Assembly: GCA_003327455.1 (NCBI GenBank) | Contig: QOQU01000005.1 | Coordinates: 1-64,000 of the forward strand | Source: Anaerolineae bacterium | Lineage (GTDB): Bacteria; Chloroflexota; Anaerolineae; Anaerolineales; UBA4823 | Direction: 5' to 3' | Length of the DNA stretch: 64,000 bases | In this document: positions 62,915 through 64,000 of the stretch, in pieces | Position numbering within the stretch: position 1 is the stretch's first letter | How the letters are laid out: each line of letters starts with the position of its first letter | Notes under the pieces: generated by a model | What the model was told of the DNA's origin: nothing | Database searches by the model: none | What the model saw: only the letters and a program-made list of their open reading frames with translations | Translations under genes and position numbers: made by a program

Positions 62915-63952
62915 ATGAAAAATCCGGCAAAAATTACCCTGACCCAATTAAAACAGGCCTTGCTCGATGTGAATACTCCCCTGGCTGCAGCGTACCTCTA
63001 TCGTTTGTCTGATCTTAGCGATCGAGATCTGGCTGAAATTAAGTCCTTCTGGCATGAAATTCCGATTTGGCGCAAGCAGGCTCTGATGGAAGACATCGAA
63101 GAGATGTCAGAGAATGATCCCCTGCTCTCTTATGAAAACCTGAGCCTCTTTGCGTTGTCCGATCCAGACGCCCGCGTGCGTGAACTGGCGATTCGTTCTC
63201 TGGCTTACTATGAACAGCCTGATTTCCTAAACACGCTCTTAGAAATGTTGAAAAATGATCAATCCCCCGAGGTGCGCGCTGCGGCAGCTTTTGCGTTGGG
63301 TAAATTCGTCTTCCTGGGAGAGATCGACGAGTTAGCCGAAGAACGCCTGCATGAAGTGGAAGATCGCCTGATCCAGACTTTTAGCAGCAACGACACGCTT
63401 CTGGTGCGCCGCAGTGCCCTTGAAGCGTTGGGGTTTTCGAGTCGCCCGGAGGTAGAGGCGTTTGTGCGCGAAGCATATTACTCGAATAATCGCGATCTGA
63501 TTGCCAGTTCGCTGGTTGCCATGGGGCGCTCCGTTGACAGCGAATGGACGCCGCTGGTCGAAGCGATGTTAGACCATGAGGATCCGGTTATTCGCTATGA
63601 AGCCGCCCGGGCGGCTGGGGAATTAGAAGCGGTGAGCTGTCGGCGGCGCTTGCTCGAATTGGTGGATGATCCGGATCTGGATGTGCGCCTGGCAGCGATC
63701 TGGTCGCTTTCCCAGATCGGTGGTGAAGGGGTGATGGACAGACTCATTGACCTTTATGAGACGACCGAAGATGACGAGGTCCTTGATGTGCTCGAAGATG
63801 CCCTCGACAATCTGGCTTTCACGGAGGGTGAAGGCTTTTTTGGTTTGATGGACGTTGAACGAATGATCAGGGACAATGATGAGGGGGAATTTGACGATTA
63901 CCTTGAAGAGTGGAATGATTTTGATGATTTTGAAGATGAAGATGAGGACTGA
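62915..63952 (+). CDS. HEAT-repeat protein with acidic tail
   Basis: 345 residues. From about residue 75 a series of HEAT/PBS-lyase-type repeats is seen: DPDARVRELAIRSLAYY, QSPEVRAAAAFALGKF, NDTLLVRRSALEALGF, EDPVIRYEAARAAGELEA and PDLDVRLAAIWSLSQIGG. The last 20 residues are almost wholly acidic (DDYLEEWNDFDDFEDEDED). It is cytoplasmic and likely a protein-binding scaffold. The close spacing after the rseP-type gene suggests joint expression and perhaps a role in the same pathway. Confidence 0.85.
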   Translation: MKNPAKITLTQLKQALLDVNTPLAAAYLYRLSDLSDRDLAEIKSFWHEIPIWRKQALMEDIEEMSENDPLLSYENLSLFALSDPDARVRELAIRSLAYYEQPDFLNTLLEMLKNDQSPEVRAAAAFALGKFVFLGEIDELAEERLHEVEDRLIQTFSSNDTLLVRRSALEALGFSSRPEVEAFVREAYYSNNRDLIASSLVAMGRSVDSEWTPLVEAMLDHEDPVIRYEAARAAGELEAVSCRRRLLELVDDPDLDVRLAAIWSLSQIGGEGVMDRLIDLYETTEDDEVLDVLEDALDNLAFTEGEGFFGLMDVERMIRDNDEGEFDDYLEEWNDFDDFEDEDED

Positions 63953-64000
63953 AGCAATTTGCGATTTGTGTTGACGGACGGATGAGCCATTCTAAGCTAA

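Overview
The window reads as chromosomal DNA from an anaerobic member of the Chloroflexota, probably Anaerolineae. This is inferred from gene content, not measured: a Wood-Ljungdahl-type metVF locus joined to heterodisulfide reductase genes, an aldehyde:ferredoxin oxidoreductase, a mevalonate-type decarboxylase, menaquinone genes, and many secreted or lipid-anchored proteins with Thr/Pro linkers. No rRNA, CRISPR array, prophage or transposase was seen.

Layout. 1-683: 5' end of tuf, preceded by tRNA-Thr(TGT), tRNA-Tyr(GTA) and tRNA-Thr(GGT), all on the minus strand behind one strong promoter. 773-5218: a sphingosine-1-phosphate-lyase-like enzyme with its GntR regulator, divergent from a tungsten-type aldehyde oxidoreductase. 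5459-8421: two divergent membrane glycosyltransferases. 8519-10350: rlmB and a PIN/TRAM membrane protein. 10721-15154: a chain of overlapping genes (MFS transporter with an inserted domain, menG, ubiX, a PNPOx-like protein, a methyltransferase). 15162-17353: a second methyltransferase and ugd. 17452-20327: an autoregulated Rrf2 regulator, a lipoprotein amidohydrolase, and two copies of an undescribed 129-bp structured RNA element that ends in an intrinsic terminator.

20377-30939: an IclR-controlled regulon. On the minus strand are a branched-chain-type ABC importer, a DapA-family enzyme and an Asp/Glu-racemase-family enzyme. On the plus strand is a three-subunit HcnABC/LhpBEF-like imino- or amino-acid dehydrogenase. 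Both operons start from promoters with the same TTGC-N7-GCAA site at the same distance from the -10 box. 30939-35194: hom, panB, an aminotransferase, a Nudix hydrolase and a ferritin.

35382-48240: the most remarkable region, a 12-kb operon with two large HdrA-type flavoproteins, two MvhD proteins, MetV, MetF, an HdrC-HdrB fusion and a small unknown protein. The second HdrA (about 1527 aa) carries a complete GltD/NfnB-like NAD(P)H oxidoreductase inserted within its first module. The set looks like a flavin-based electron-bifurcating methylene-tetrahydrofolate reductase with its own NAD(P)H entry site.

48289-64000: a DeoR regulator, a phosphoesterase, an APC permease, a MazG fusion, several exported proteins (including a papain-type protease carrying its own chagasin-like inhibitor domain), RNase HI, a mevalonate-pathway decarboxylase, an RseP-type protease and a HEAT-repeat protein.
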